Shown: positions 23,580 to 38,144, counted from the first letter of the stretch. The stretch is DNA of 64,000 nucleotides from Panagrolaimus kolymaensis (GCA_028622995.1 JAJQJQ010000010.1:5941650-6005649); one strand, 5' to 3'. Notes: a model not told the origin generated them from the letters alone. Made by a program: numbers and translations.

Positions 23580-24368
23580 ACAGTCACCATAAAAGAAAAC
23601 AATGCACTTCATACCAAATATGTTTTTTTTTGACAACATTTTACTTTACTCTCATGTTTAAAAAAAGAGAATAAATAAATAACAAAGGAAAAAAATAAAA
23701 TGGCATAATCCCTAAATGCAATAAAATAATTTTTTCAATTTTTCATGTCTAAACCATTTCCATAATCTCAGAAATTTAAGTTCAAACAAAAAATGTTTGA
23801 TTAAACTTTCTCCCTTTTAAAATTATAATGGCAATAGATAACGATAAGAGCGTGTAGTGCCGCAGCAACTATAAATGCAAAAAAAAGATACACAAATACT
23901 ATGTTTAATTCATTTGGGACGACACCATAAATGTTCCAAATGTCAGAACCATTTTTAATGGAATTAGTTGAAAGTATTCCTCTTTTCTCTCCCTTATTTC
24001 ATCATTATTTTTTAAAACCTTCTTTTTTTTGTTTTTCAAGTTTATTTCCATGATGTGTTGTTTCCTCATCGAATAACAACAGCAGCATCAACATCCTCCA
24101 TACTTCTCACAACGAAAAAGTTTTTCAAGTGATATTTTGCTTTTGCTTAGTCATTCTTTTTTTTGTTTTGTTTCTCGCATATACCACTGTTCTTCCTCTC
24201 TCAAAATAAAAAAAGAACATTCGAAGCTAGCGTGTGTGTTATCATCAAACATATTATTTGTTTGTGGCAAATAAAAAAAAAATCGAAGATTGTTTTTTGT
24301 TCCTCTCTCTCCATTTTTCTTTTTATTGTCCACAATTTTAATTATTCTAGAATAAAAAAAAACGAATC
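23580..24368. other. Promoter side of the TOM1-like gene
   Basis: No gene seen. An attattctag acceptor-like site near 24350 lies about 18 bases before the next start codon and could take a spliced leader or close a 5' UTR intron. Confidence 0.5.
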
Positions 24369-25887
24369 ATGGAAAAAGCCCCAACTGAACGAATTCAAGA
24401 TCAAGTTGTAAATGCTGTTGGACAAGTGGGTGCTAAAATCACGGATTTTTTATCGGGTAATCCACTTGAAACAGAAGTAGGAAAAATGATAGGTTAGGAA
24501 TTTGAATTACGAAATATTAATCATTTTATTTTAATTCTTGCCATTTTTAAGTTGCTGCAACTAATGCCGATGTAATTAAATCGGAAGATTGGGGTTTGAT
24601 TATGACTATTTGCGATTATATTATTGAAATTCCAAATGGGTATTTATTAACTTTAAAGAATCATTGATTATTTAAATATTTTTTTAGTGCTCGTGATGCC
24701 CTTCGTGCAATTCGACGACAATTAAATGAAAATGTCACCAAAAATCCCCAAACAATCGTTTATACTTTGATTGTGCTTGAAGCAGCAGTAAAAAATTGTG
24801 GAGGACCTTTTGCTATCATGGTTTGCAAAAATGATTTCCTTGAAGAACTTATTAAACTTATTAAAAAGGAAACTCCTCCAGGAGTTCAAGAAAAAGTTTT
24901 GTCTCTCATTCAAGTAAAAATAAACAGCTTTCTGAAAATTAGAATAAAATAAGAAATTTTTAGTCTTGGGCTGATGCCTTCCGTGGCATTCCAGATTGTG
25001 TTGACGTGGTCACATGTTATGAAGATTTAAGAAAAAGAGGTATCGAATTCCCTCCAACTGATTTGGATGCAATGGCCCCAGTTATTACTCCAAAACGGGT
25101 TTGTTTTTATCATAAATTTTTTTGAATGTTGTAACTTTATTGTTGTTGTTTTGTGATTTTTAGACTGTATATACTGAACCTCAACCAACACAAGGTACTC
25201 CTCGAGCTGTAAGTACATAGTAGTTAATTGTGGTTGTGATATGCAATTTAGTGTTCACAAATATATATTTAAATGATTATTTTTAGTCCCAACCTGGTAT
25301 ATATGTAGTTGGTGGACAACAACAACCTGTCGTTGATGATGCAGCTATTGCTAAAATTCAATCCGAACTTGCACAATCCCGTAAACATGCAGAATCATTC
25401 TTACATCTTTTGAAAGAATTACCTCCTGCTCATCTTGCTGGAAAAGATATCTTAGATACTCTTCAACAAGTTTGTGCAACAACCAAAGAAATGCGTGATC
25501 GAACTGCTTTACTCGTTCAACAACTTTATGATAATCAATCTTTTACAAGTAAATATTTTATTTTAAAACAAATTCGTAAAAATAACTTTTTTTATTTTAG
25601 CTGAAATTTTGGATTGCAACGATATGCTTAGCAATGCTATTAATATGTATGATAATTATATTAATCCACCAAAACCAGAAATGCGTGATCCGTCATTACC
25701 TGGACCTTCATCATCTACAGCTCGACCCGATCCTTCAACCTTTGATCAAACAGAAGCTGGATTAAATGTAGCAGCTTTTAATAAAACTGAACCCATTGCA
25801 GATCGAGTTGCACAGGAGCTTGAAGATTGGATTCTTGAAGGTAAGAAAGAAAAAGAAGAAGAAAAGAAAGTCGATGATGGACTTTAA
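24369..25887 (+). CDS. TOM1-like protein (VHS and GAT domains)
   Basis: TOM1-family proteins bind ubiquitinated cargo on endosomes and link it to sorting machinery. Exons 24369-24492, 24552-24639, 24688-24913, 24964-25098, 25164-25208, 25287-25548 and 25601-25887 join in phase to 388 residues. The VHS domain occupies about residues 15-150 ([62 protein letters not shown]). A Pro/Thr linker follows ([15 protein letters not shown]). The GAT three-helix domain is at about 205-300 ([40 protein letters not shown]). The tail is Pro/Ser-rich and ends in a charged run [14 protein letters not shown]. Aataaatta near 26118 is a candidate polyadenylation signal. Confidence 0.94.
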
Positions 25888-26363
25888 ATAATTATTATCG
25901 TGTATCATTTTTATTATTCAAATTATTACATACAACAAACAAAAAACGTCAAAAATCTATGTCAGCTTCTTATTAACCATTGCAGCAGCTAACTAACTTA
26001 CTTTATATGTATCTTTTTAAAGGCCCAGTATAAGTTATTATTTCTTCTCTTTTATTCTGTCGCTTGATTATTTTCATTCCTCCTGTATAATTTTTTTCAT
26101 CACTTTTGTTTATCACTGGTTTCAATGCTTAATAAATTACAGAAAAAAATAATAAAAACATTTATGCTTCTTACATATATGTATATATGTATGATAAACC
26201 TATAATAAACCCGACAAAATATAAAAACAAAGATGTGTATTACTTAACCCAATAAAATAGAATATGGAACATAAAACGATTAGGCATATTTTGGTATTTT
26301 AAGTGATGAGAATTTTAGAGATATTATTGCAATATTAGCAAAGGCTAAAAATGAATTTGGAGT
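25888..26363. other. Convergent 3' spacer (TOM1-like and RhoGDI)
   Basis: No gene. Holds the two facing 3' UTRs; an aaatata-rich stretch with a tatatgtatatatgtat run near 26175. Confidence 0.55.
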
Positions 26364-27117
26364 TCACCAATCTTTGGCGATTTCAAGCACCCAATTCCAT
26401 TTGAGGTAAACATGGCCATCATCATCGACAATTGCTGAAGAAACATTGTATTTTCCACGATGAATAAAGCTAGATGGAGCTTCTTCAGCTGGAGAAATAT
26501 ATTCATAAATCTCTTTACGAGGTGCAAAAGAACCAAACATATAAATTTCTCGAGTCACTTAAAAAAGAATATATATTAGTAAAATCATTTTTAAATAAAT
26601 TCACAAACCATTAACACCCAAACGTTTCACTTTATGAACGTAACGAAGGCCACTAACAATTTCACGCTGGACATGATATTGAATTCGAATATTATAGGTG
26701 CATCCTTGTTTGATGGATAAAACAAAATCATCGGCTGCTAAAAGCATATTTTTGTTAACTCGATCCTAAGAAATAACGAAAAACAAATTTTACTTGGCAA
26801 ATCCATAGAACGCTTCACTTCATTATCAGACATGAGACTAATATTGGTGACAATAACACGTTCAGAATTTTCTGGGCGAATAATAATCCCTCCACCAGCT
26901 GCGGTTCCCAAAAGGTCTTGCTTATATCTTAAAAGTAAAAAAATTCATTAAGTAATATCTTACAGATTTTATATATAGGGGCTTACTTGATTAAACTTGG
27001 ATCTTCAGCATCGGCTTTAATAATATCTTGAATTGACCGTTCTGGAGGTCGAACAAAATTAGGATTATCTGTTTCAAAATCATCACTATTGCTATTGTTA
27101 TCTCCTGCACCCGACAT
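26364..27117 (-). CDS. rhi-1: Rho GDP-dissociation inhibitor (RhoGDI)
   Basis: RhoGDI extracts prenylated Rho GTPases from membranes and holds them GDP-bound in the cytosol. Exons (minus): 26987-27117, 26794-26927, 26609-26737, 26364-26557; 588 bp, 195 residues, normal for the family. The acidic N-terminal arm (DNNSNSDDFETDNP) leads into the regulatory helix region (ERSIQDIIKADAEDPSLIKYKQDLL). The immunoglobulin-like domain has YNIRIQYHVQREIVSGLRYV, FGSFAPRKEIYEYISPAEEAP, RGKYNVSSAIVDDDG and the typical end KWNWVLEIAKDW. The second intron is correctly closed only at the ttttag at 26738-26743; a nearer cttag would give a frame with an early stop. The ATG lies 4 bases after a tttttaag acceptor-like site. 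The symbol follows the C. elegans RhoGDI. Confidence 0.93.
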
Positions 27118-28264
27118 GGTTCTTAAAAATCATTCAAGTCAAATGGAAAGTATTTACATTAAATTATTCAAAAAAAAGAAAAGAAAAAACACGTAAAAAA
27201 GTATAATTCAAGCTCTAAATTTGTGTTTGGAAAACAATGAGAAGAAGAAACTAAACACAAAATAAGCATATAAGAAAGGCGAGGAATGAAAACAGGAAAG
27301 GCTTTGAAATTCGAGCCAAAAGTGATAATTCAAAAAAGGAAATATTGCGTAAAAACAGGAAGATGAAAACGTATCTCTAAAAAAGGCGGCAAAAAAACCA
27401 TTTTATTGTTAAAAAGTTCGTTGTTTCTTCTTCAAATGATTCATCATTGATTTGGAGAGAGAGAGAGAGAGGGCGTTAGTTTAACATTCCAAAAATATAT
27501 TCAAAATAAAAAGAAGCACAACGTAAAAAATGTATAACCGATACCTAATAGTTTTTTTGGGAAAAGAAATGAATGAAATAAAAATGGTTATTGTTTGTAC
27601 GTTCGTCCGTCAATGAATGATGATTGGCCGACGGTATTGGGAAGAGCTCAAGCGTAGAAATTGTGAGAAATGTGAACGAAGGAAATTGAACAATTACTTA
27701 GCTGCTGCTGCTGACAGTTCGAAACAGTCTTTCGATTTTTCATATTGCTTTAAATATTGTTAAAATAATCTTGGCACGAAGAAATAAAAATAAAAATGGA
27801 AAAATAAAAAAGCAGACGAGAAAAATATTGGAGAAAAAAGCTTTCTTTAAAAACTTGTTGTGTTTAGTTGCTAGTAGTTTTGTCAAGCAGCTGGAAGAAG
27901 TATGTAGATGGATGAAAAGCCAAAAAAGTGAGAAATAAAAATAAAAAAAGAAGAGGACGCGCAGCAGAAATACGCTTGTTTGCATGCTTCAAGGGGCGGC
28001 AAACAACACCATTTATTCTTATTTCTTTTCCTTCTGTTTTTACTCATCGCTGCTGCATTATTTAGTTTCTTCTTTCTTTTTTTTTCAAATTCGACAAAGA
28101 CTTGAATTTCTTCGACAACTTTCAATGAATTAAGCTATTTTAAAAAAGGATTCAACAAACTCTTTTGTGCTATTTTTATATATATATAAAATTTTATTTT
28201 TCATTGTGTATTTTATAAACTTCAAAAGTTAAAAAAACATCTATCAAACAAATTAACGACAACA
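27118..28264. other. Divergent promoter region (RhoGDI and KIAA0930 homologue)
   Basis: No gene seen. Contains a short GA microsatellite (about 27454-27472), purine-rich tracts at 27240-27370 and a gctgctgctgctg run near 27702. It must serve both flanking promoters. Confidence 0.5.
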
Positions 28265-30029
<1,765 letters not shown>

Positions 30030-30282
30030 ACTTACTATAGACACTCCATTAACTACTTTCACTTTCCATCAACCGCCAATCACTTTCCAAAAGGACAAAA
30101 ATGCATTTCACAAATGTTAGGCATTTAAAAAGTTTTTAATTATTTGTAATAATTAATTCAATAATTTATTTTAATTGTATTTATTTTGTGCAATAGTTAA
30201 GTAAATTTTAATTAACCAAAATTCATAACTTTTTATTGCAGTTTTCAAAATTTTAATTTAACATATTTTTAAAATAATTTAT

Positions 30283-31669
30283 TTAACATTTTGTTTTATT
30301 ATCCATTAAAGCTTTCAAATTACACAAAGATTTTTTGAGATCAAAGGCTTCATTTACAGCTGAAATCCATCCATTCCAATCATTTCTTTCCCTCCTTTTT
30401 TGTTCAATATGAATAAAATGTCCATTTATTTGATCAGGATTTGCAGATAAATGGCAGACTTTAGAAGCTTCAACTCCATAAATAAGTCTTCCAAAAATAT
30501 TTGTTGTTGCTTCAAGGTTACAATCTGGATCAGTGAAAGGAGTATTGACACCATGGCCGTATGCTTTTTTCAACTAAAAATTTGATTCAATTTGTTGGAT
30601 CAAAGAGTTTAGATAAAAGTTTATTACTTTATTAGCGGCGAGTGAAGCATTCAAATAAATCGAATTATTTCCTGAGGCCCCAGTGCTAATCAATGCCGGA
30701 GAATCAGGGCATGAATGTTCACTCATTCCATGCCATTGCAAAAAATAATTTGGAGTTGAATCTAATTTATCAACAACTCGCTTCGTCGCTGCTAAAATTG
30801 CTTGATTAAAAGCATGAAACATTGTAAAATTATTATGAGCTGCATCAGCAATGGCTGAAGTTTCTTGACATGGATTTGGCACTCTATCCTTCACGGAAAA
30901 TCTACTTGCACCAGCGATGACAAGACTCCGACTTAAAGTTTCTTCAAAGATTTTAGCACTTTGATTACAAACATTTCCATCCGATTCAAAATGAGGCGAC
31001 GAATGATGGAGATATGGTTTTGCAGCTATTTTTCTTGAAGAAATTATGGAATAACCAAAATATCGTTTAAAAGGTTTTGGGTCTTCATGGTTGTAAAGTT
31101 CATGAATAATTACATATTCTTCCTAAAAAAATCTATGTTTAGAAATTCAAAAAATATTAGTATATTTTTTAAGGAATAAAAAAACTAACTTCAAAAAAAG
31201 TAATATTCATAGATTTTCTAATATTTGGATAAAATGATAAAACTCCATACGACGAAAGCCCCTTGAAAGTATTCAAAATCATTAAAAATTCTATCAAAGT
31301 TTTAATTTCGCCTCTTTCAGTTTCAGTTGGAAGGGCAGCATTCCATTCTTCGATACTCAGTTCATCTTCATGAGCAAATCTTTTTTCAAATTCTGTATTT
31401 ATTTCAAGAATAGAATTCCATGCAAATATTAATGGAAAGCAAAATGATAAAAATAATATATATATTAAATAATTATTAGCAACAAAAAGCATAATTTCTT
31501 TTAAATCAACTTTTCTTTGTTTCAAAACTTGAAAAAGTCAAAAATAGCAGCAATGAAGAAAAAAATAGAAAGGATTTTAACCTTTGAGTGAAATAGTCAG
31601 AGTCTCTTGAGTCTTATCAGCTGCAACTTGCAATAATGCAAAAAATAAAAGAAAGAAAAAAGATTTCAT
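30283..31669 (-). CDS. Secreted protein with a conserved His/Glu motif set, hydrolase-like, function unknown
   Basis: Exons (minus): 31582-31669, 31190-31527, 30628-31122, 30283-30573; 1,212 bp, 403 residues. Residues 1-18 are a signal peptide (MKSFFFLLFFALLQVAAD). A second hydrophobic stretch follows at about 48-67 (YLIYILFLSFCFPLIFAW). The conserved-looking core runs through KPYLHHSSPHFESDGN, LVIAGASRFSV, IADAAHNNFTMFHAFNQA, NYFLQWHGMSE, ALISTGASGNN, CNLEATTNIFGRLIYGVEA and NGHFIHIEQKRRERN. The order of PH, D-x-AH, Q-x-HG, TTN-x-x-GR and FIHIE resembles an uncharacterised family I recall from bacteria and fungi, and loosely recalls metal-dependent amidohydrolases such as N-formylglutamate amidohydrolase. 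That functional link is inference only. Confidence 0.8.
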
Positions 31670-32580
31670 TGAGTGACAGATTTTCTTTTGATTGAGGCCA
31701 TTATTTTGCAATGGGTGCGATCATTATTTTTTTAGGGTTATGGTAAAAGGACAAAATTCCAAAAGATGATCGTCGTTCGAGATTATGAACTTTGTTTTTA
31801 GTTTATTGTTTTTTGTTTTCAAAAACCAAAAAATTTTTTTACTCTCAAAAATCATCGATTTAACTAACAATAAATTAATTAGTCGAATCAATACAAAAGC
31901 AAATTAATTTAATTACAATTTAACAAAGACATTTTTAAAATTAAAAAGTTTAACGTCTGAGATTCTTAAAAACAGCTATTCTTAAACGATAAGCATCAAT
32001 CGATCGATCGCCAATTGCATCTGCCATAAACTTTTCAGAAAACCGGTTCACACACTTTTTTCCATTTCTTCCTTTACCGACGACGGGCTTTCGAATTGCA
32101 ATTCGATGTTGTTGTCTTTGACAAAGACAAAAAAAATGAAAAACCTTGAAAGAAATGATCTAAATGATTTTTAAAAAATTTACAACAAGCTTTTTTCTAT
32201 TTTTCTGATTATTATAATGAATCATTGTTAATAAATATTTTTAAAAGCTTTTCAACAACAACAAAAAAATTAACACCATTTTTGGAAAATTAAATATTCG
32301 TGAATATTAATAAAGCATTCATGGTTTCTCTTTGATTTTATATTTTATCTTTTATTTTTTTCCTTCAAAAGCGTTTTAGTGTTTTCTTTTTTTTCTGTAA
32401 AAAAATACATACATATTTTGGTGTATTTTTTTATTTATTTAGTTTATTTTTTGCTCGACGCTTTTCGGGATCAACAACACTTTCGTCGCGGTTTAAATTT
32501 TTATTATTTTATTTTTTATTTGTAGAATGCTTCGAACATTTTCGAAGTTTTGTTCAAGCTTATTAAATTTTTAAAAAAAT
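31670..32580. other. Divergent promoter region (secreted protein and bestrophin A)
   Basis: No gene. A short upstream open frame of 15 codons (ATG at 32527, MLRTFSKFCSSLLNF) follows a ttgtag acceptor-like site and ends just before the bestrophin ATG; it could damp translation if it is in the mature 5' UTR. Confidence 0.5.
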
Positions 32581-34806
32581 ATGACGATTAGTTATAATTT
32601 GGATGTATCAAGTAGTAGTTCGTGGACATTTTTACGGGTTATATTTCGATGGAGAGGTTCCATATGGAAATCAGTTTTTCAAGAACTTATTTCTTGGACA
32701 ATATGTTATTGGATTGTTTCAGCGATTTATCGAAAGCTATTAAATAAATTTCAACAATTGTAAGTGTCGTTTTTTATTTTATTTTTGGGCCAATTTGTGG
32801 ATGTTTGAAAAAATGACGTTTTCATTTTTTGTCTTTCCCAAAATGAAGACCATACTTTTTTTTCTGTAAAAAGAAACAAACATCAAGTTTTATGTTTTCG
32901 TTCATCTATCAGATTATGATAAAACTTTTTTTTTAACGGGGTTAAGAAATTAGAATAATATGTTACATAAAAAAAGGACTTTTGTAAAAAAATTGAGTGA
33001 TTTTAGAAAGTTCATTAAAATTTTAGAAAAAACTAAACTTCTTAGAATAAAATTTTGTAGAAAATTAACAAAAAATTGATTCTAAAAGGTTATGGATAAA
33101 AATAATTTAAACCAGATTTAAAAAATTCGTTTTAGGCAATTTGCTGCTTTTGCCGAATATGTGGATGAAAGATTGGAATACATTCCTCTTCATTTTATGC
33201 TGGGTTTTTTTGTCACAATCATCGTGGATCGATGGAAAAATATTTTTGCGAATATTGGTTTTGTTGATAAGTTTGTGGTTTCTTTGTTGTTGTAATATCT
33301 CGAAGAAAAAAAATAGGACTTTGATTTTTTTAGTGTCGCATTTTTTATTGCAAATTATATCACCGGAAATGATGATGAAACAAGAATAGCTAAGCGAAAT
33401 ATGATTAGATATTTATGTTTGACTCAAGTTTTGGTATTGAGAGATATTAGCATAAAAGTAAGAAAACGATTTCCTAATTTGGATGCTGTTGTTGATGCAG
33501 GCAAGTTTCAGTATTTTAAGTGGCTTTTTTATAGTCGTAGAAATTTTTATTTCAGGCTTTTTGCAACCCCATGAAAAAGAAATCATGGATAAAATAGATA
33601 ATGAATTTTCAAAATATTGGGTACCTATAAATTGGATATTTGCAATGGGGGTAGATTTAAGGCAGAAGGGTAAAATTGCTGCTGATGTTTTACTTAATGG
33701 TTTCTTACAAGCAAGTCAAAGCCAATATTTTTTCTTAAAATCATTTAGTCTTTTTTAGGAAGTTAAAACATTCCATATAAATCTTCGAACTTTATGTAAT
33801 TATGATTGGGTTCCAGTTCCATTAGCATACCCCCAAGTGGTATTTCTTGCAGTTCGGGTGTATTTTTTTATTTGTATTTTTTCTCGTCAATATATTATTA
33901 ATGAAGAAGCTGAAAACAAATCACAGGTTTTTTTTAAAAATATTTTCTTTGCAAAAAAATAAATATATATTTAGACTTATCCCTTTTTTATATATTTTCA
34001 TTTTTTTAGATAGATTTATACATTCCATTTATGACCCAATTACAGCTTATATTTTATATGGGCTGGCTTAAAGTTGCTGAAGCCCTTTTAAATCCCTTAG
34101 GAGAAGATGATGATGACTTTGAATGTAATTATATTATTGATCGAAATATAACCATTGCCCTAGCTTTGGTGGACCAAACATCATTTGATATTCCGGAACA
34201 AATTCGAGATGCGTTTCATGCGGGTGAAAAACCTTTATATTCGGAGGAAGCCGCAAATCTCCCCGTTCATGCCCTCGTTGGTTCGGCAGCTCGACAAGGT
34301 GTGGAACATGAAAAAGAAAAGGTTAAAATGGTACCAAGAAAAAATTCTAATGAGTTTGGTTCCTTTCACGATTCAACAAGTAGCTTAAAATCTTCTAATC
34401 CCAATAATCTTAGCACAAGGATTAGAAATAGATTTAGTCGGAAAAGGTAAAAACAAAAATCTTTTGCTGTTTTTTTAAAAATAATTTAATGCAAAAAATT
34501 TCTTTTTGAAGATCTCAATCTTTATCAACTCATGCCTTAGAAAGTGGAAATGCGGGAGCTGGTCAAAATAACAACATCAACTTTAGCATAAGTCATCCAC
34601 CTCCATGGTATGATAATAAACAATTTGGTAAGAAAGACTAAACAACTTTATAAAAAAAAGAAATAAAACCTTCGGGAAATTTATTTTTAGTTACATCATC
34701 ATTGCCAAATTCGCCAATGGAGGAAGTTGTAAACCACCATTTGGAAACTGTGAGAGAAGAAGATTCAATCAGTTTGAAATCCACGAGATCCAATAAAGAA
34801 ACATGA
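32581..34806 (+). CDS. Bestrophin A (Ca2+-gated anion channel family)
   Basis: Bestrophins form pentameric chloride-conducting channels gated by calcium. Exons 32581-32759, 33136-33270, 33334-33500, 33556-33710, 33759-33926, 34010-34446, 34512-34627 and 34691-34806 join to 490 residues. Family marks: MTISYNLDVSSSSSW at the N-terminus; FRWRGSIWKSVFQE; PLHFMLGFFVTIIVDRW around TM2 and the pore neck; RYLCLTQVLVLRDIS; VPINW; LRTLCNYDWVPVPLAYPQVV; and the acidic calcium clasp NPLGEDDDDFECNYIID. The last 130 residues are a divergent Ser/Asn-rich cytosolic tail. Two introns (after 33500 and 33710) begin with GC, both as gcaagt. A paralogue lies 7 kb downstream on the same strand. Confidence 0.95.
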
Positions 34807-35153
34807 AAACTTAGTTTTAATATTTAAAAAAATCTTTAGTATAATTTTTTAAATCATTTTTGATGATACTAACAACATTCTATTGTTACAATATTTTTGT
34901 TACTGTCATTTTTTTCTTTCCAAAAAACAAACTTTAATTTTTTGCTTTTTGCGAGGTTCTTTTTATATTGATTTTTTACGGTTATTTTTTATTGAATTTA
35001 TGTATGATAAAATTAATAATAAAGAAATAAACAAAGTCTTGACCTTATTGATGCTATCGGAGAAAAGGAGGATGGATACCTTACCTCGCCAAAATAACGA
35101 GACTCAAGAAAAAAAGAAGAGTAAATTTATGTTAGTTTTTTCACTTCAAAAAA
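34807..35153. other. Spacer between bestrophin A and the lustrin-type gene
   Basis: 347 bp, same-strand neighbours. A frame open from 34883 runs into this spacer but shows no family resemblance. Nothing else supported. Confidence 0.5.
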
Positions 35154-35565
35154 ATGGCGTGGAAAAAAACTTTTTCAAGTCTAATACTATTTTTATTTTT
35201 TGTTAATCTTTTCCATGATGTTTTAGCAGCTAGCTGCAACTCAAGTAAGCACTTTTTTGACACTTATGTTTTTCTCACTAAATTTTTATTAGATGAATAT
35301 TGCCCCCTTGGATGGTCAGTAAAACGAAAAAATGATAGCTCTGTTCACACTTGCGTTCCCCATAGTCCCACAGATAAATGTCCAAAGCCTTATATGTGCG
35401 TGGCATCAAAATGTGGAATAAATTTTTGTTGCATTTCTGACAGTAAGTTTAAATAAAAAAAGAAACTCAATATTTTAATTAAAATCTTCAAACATTTTTT
35501 TAGAAATGCAAGCAAGATTAGATGAAATGGAAGATGAAAAGGAAGAACCCGATGACGAACTATAA
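35154..35565 (+). CDS. Small secreted protein with one lustrin-type cysteine-rich domain
   Basis: Exons 35154-35244, 35293-35442 and 35504-35565 join to exactly 100 residues. Residues 1-25 are a signal peptide (SSLILFLFFVNLFHDVLA). The mature part has one Cys-rich repeat: NEYCPLGWSVK, VHTCVPHSPTDKCPKPYMCV and ASKCGINFCC, the spacing of the lustrin cysteine-rich repeat (CP-G...C...CP-GY-C...CC) common in nematode extracellular proteins. An acidic tail follows (DEMEDEKEEPDDEL). The role is unknown; comparable repeats occur in protease-inhibitor-like and matrix proteins. Same strand as bestrophin A, 347 bp downstream, so an operon is possible but not shown. Confidence 0.85.
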
Positions 35566-36168
35566 TATTTTAATGGATTTGCAGAAGAATGAAAAAAAAG
35601 TTAATTAATTTTAATTTTTTATTATTGTTTTTTTCCAATGCGAGTAAACCATTTTTGAAAACTTGTAGTTCCAAAAGTAAAAAATTTTTAATTAACGAAA
35701 AATAAGAAGTTGATTAAAAAAACGAAACGTTTATGTACAAACAAACAAGAATAAAAAAAATAAAAATAAAAATAAATGTTTCTTTAATGCAAAGCTCATA
35801 ATTTTTTTCTTATAAAATTAAAAAAAAAGTTTTCGAATAGTCTCTTTTTTAATCAAAAAATTGTTTAAAAAAATACAGAAAGAAGATGGCATATTTGGGG
35901 CGGCAAATATGACCATCATAAAAAGGCGGCAAGAAATTTGAATTTTAGTAGTAGCTAGTCACGCTTGAATTATTATTTTTTTCTTTCAAATTGAGCATTA
36001 GCATTAGAGGAGCAACAAAAAATATTATTAAAAAAATATTTAAAAAATTTAAAAAAGAAAGAGTAATTATTATTAGTTTTTTTCCTTTTTTAAAAGCGAG
36101 GTTTTTGTATCCCATATGATTTGAATTGAATTGAAATGATATACTTTAAAATAATGATAATGAAAATA
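35566..36168. other. Convergent 3' spacer (lustrin-type gene and arrestin)
   Basis: No gene. A/T-rich with repeated aaataaaaataaa runs near 35750-35775 that could serve as polyadenylation signals for the plus-strand gene. Confidence 0.55.
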
Positions 36169-38144
36169 TTATATAAAATTTCCATCAAGCATAACTGAAC
36201 CATTTGTACCAAAGCGATTATTACTTGAACTTGGGGTGCCTGATCCACTGAAAATTCCATCAAGATCACCACTACCATTGCCATTAATAGGTTGGCCATT
36301 AGCTTGTTGAACACGTAATCGAGCAAAATCTTCAAATACTATATCATCATCATTTCGATCAGGGGATTCATCAAGTTGTATTAAATTCATTTCAGTGCAA
36401 TCATCAAAATTTACAAGGTCATTAGTTTCAGAACAAGTTGCATTTTCTCGCTAAAAAATAGCTATGTAAAACTATGAAAATTTTGTGAAATGAGTTACCC
36501 GTCGCCTTGGTTCTGTTGGTGGCGAATCTTCTTCATGTAAGGGTTTAGGATGAGTAAGAGTAAATGGAAGTTCAGCAATTATTTCTCCACTTAATGCATT
36601 TGCAAGCATTAATCGAATCTTCACTCTATAACTCACAAGAATTCCCAATACATCTTTTGTGCAACCAGTTGAAGATCTAAAACCAAATAACCTCAATATT
36701 TTTTCCTCCGAATTTATGTTAAAAAACTTACAGTGTCGTGGATGAAGCAAGATTGGTATCTTCATGTTTAAGTTGACCATTTAAAGCTAAGCCACGCTTT
36801 TCTTTATTTTTACTTAACAATGGGCAAAGATAATAAATTTTGGATAATGTACCTCCAGGACCAACAGGGAAGCCTTCGCTGAAAATTGCAACTTTTAAAA
36901 ATAAAATTTTGGAACTTTAATTATCAAAAGCTCAAAATTAATCCATTTTTAATTGATCAAAGAGCATATTTTTTTAGTGGCATTTAAAAAAATAAATCTT
37001 TAAAAATAAACGTTTGCGTAAAATCTTTTTTTTAAAGAACAAACAAGGAATAAAAAATTGCAAAAAAAAAAATGGAGATATATAAAAACACACCTGGATT
37101 CAATTTTATCTACATCACATGAATATGCAGCCGTAGTAAAAATGCATATTTCAGCTGTTTGTACAACAGAAACTTTAATCTTTTTAACCGTTCGATTGCT
37201 ATTATTTTGGATATGAACATTTACAGCTATTTTTTCTCCGTGATAATACATCTGAAAAAAAGTCAAGAATATTGATTAGAAACGAAAATAACATTTTTTA
37301 ATGGGCAAACCTCTTTATCCAATGAAGCTTCCAAATGTAATAAACCTGGAGACATTAAAAATTCTTTTGTCACATCTACCATAGGTTGTGGACCTTCAAC
37401 AGCTGGAGAATAAGTTAATTTACGAATTGCTAATTTTACGGTGCTACTAAAAATATAAAAATAATTTAATTACTGAATTTTGCAAAGATCAAAATGTAAT
37501 AATTTTTGCTTACTATTTTCTTGGTCTTTCTATGCTTGATCCTTCTCCAGTTACAATGGTCCTTAATTCATAATCCACTCCACATGGTTTTCCAGTATCT
37601 CCTTGAGCTGGTTGTAATGTCACTGACGAAGCCGAATGTGGAGGAATATCGAACCAAAATGGAAATGCATTATCACCCAATTTCTTTTTCAATCTTTCTT
37701 GCAATCTTGACAATGGCCTTTCTAATGTGGGATCTTGTGGATAAACCTTAAAAAAAACAAGAAGATAGATTCACTTTAATTTAATTTTCTTAAAAAAAGT
37801 AAGTTTCCTTACTTGAAAGCTTTGTTTAATCAAATCTTTTCGAAATGTAAGACCCAAAACATCCAAATCTTCTCGACCATAACGAAATGCAGCATTTAAT
37901 TGAACTATAACTTTTCTCCCTTGTTTTATATATTCTTCATCAATTAAAACCATTCCATCGATTGGATCCACAAATGCTCCCCTATCAAGGAAATCTCGTT
38001 TTCCAAGATATGTTGTTATCTAAAAAAAATATACAAAACTTTGCATAATTGGCCTTCATAAAATTGTGTGGGACAAACCTTTCCATTTGGGCTTGTTTTT
38101 TTAAACACCCGTGTGCCTGCTTTTCGATCATCCAAATCACTCAT
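36169..38144 (-). CDS. arr-1: Beta-arrestin (non-visual arrestin)
   Basis: Arrestins bind phosphorylated G-protein-coupled receptors, stop G-protein signalling and recruit the endocytic coat. Exons (minus): 38079-38144, 37813-38019, 37514-37746, 37311-37446, 37094-37251, 36732-36878, 36499-36676, 36169-36450; 1,407 bp, 468 residues. Both arrestin folds are complete: [31 protein letters not shown] and [19 protein letters not shown] in the N-domain; [20 protein letters not shown] in the C-domain. The C-tail carries a clathrin box LIQLD (398-402) and then the AP-2 beta-binding motif [11 protein letters not shown], in the order seen in beta-arrestins. The rest of the tail is Gly/Ser/Asn-rich. The ATG is 14 bases after a ttttatag acceptor-like site. 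The symbol matches the single C. elegans arrestin. Confidence 0.96.

Noticed and set aside
26738..26765. Coding sequence for RhoGDI read straight from the acceptor at 26766
   Set aside because: That acceptor does not keep phase with the exon before it; using the ttttag just upstream of 26737 restores the frame and the usual RhoGDI sequence.
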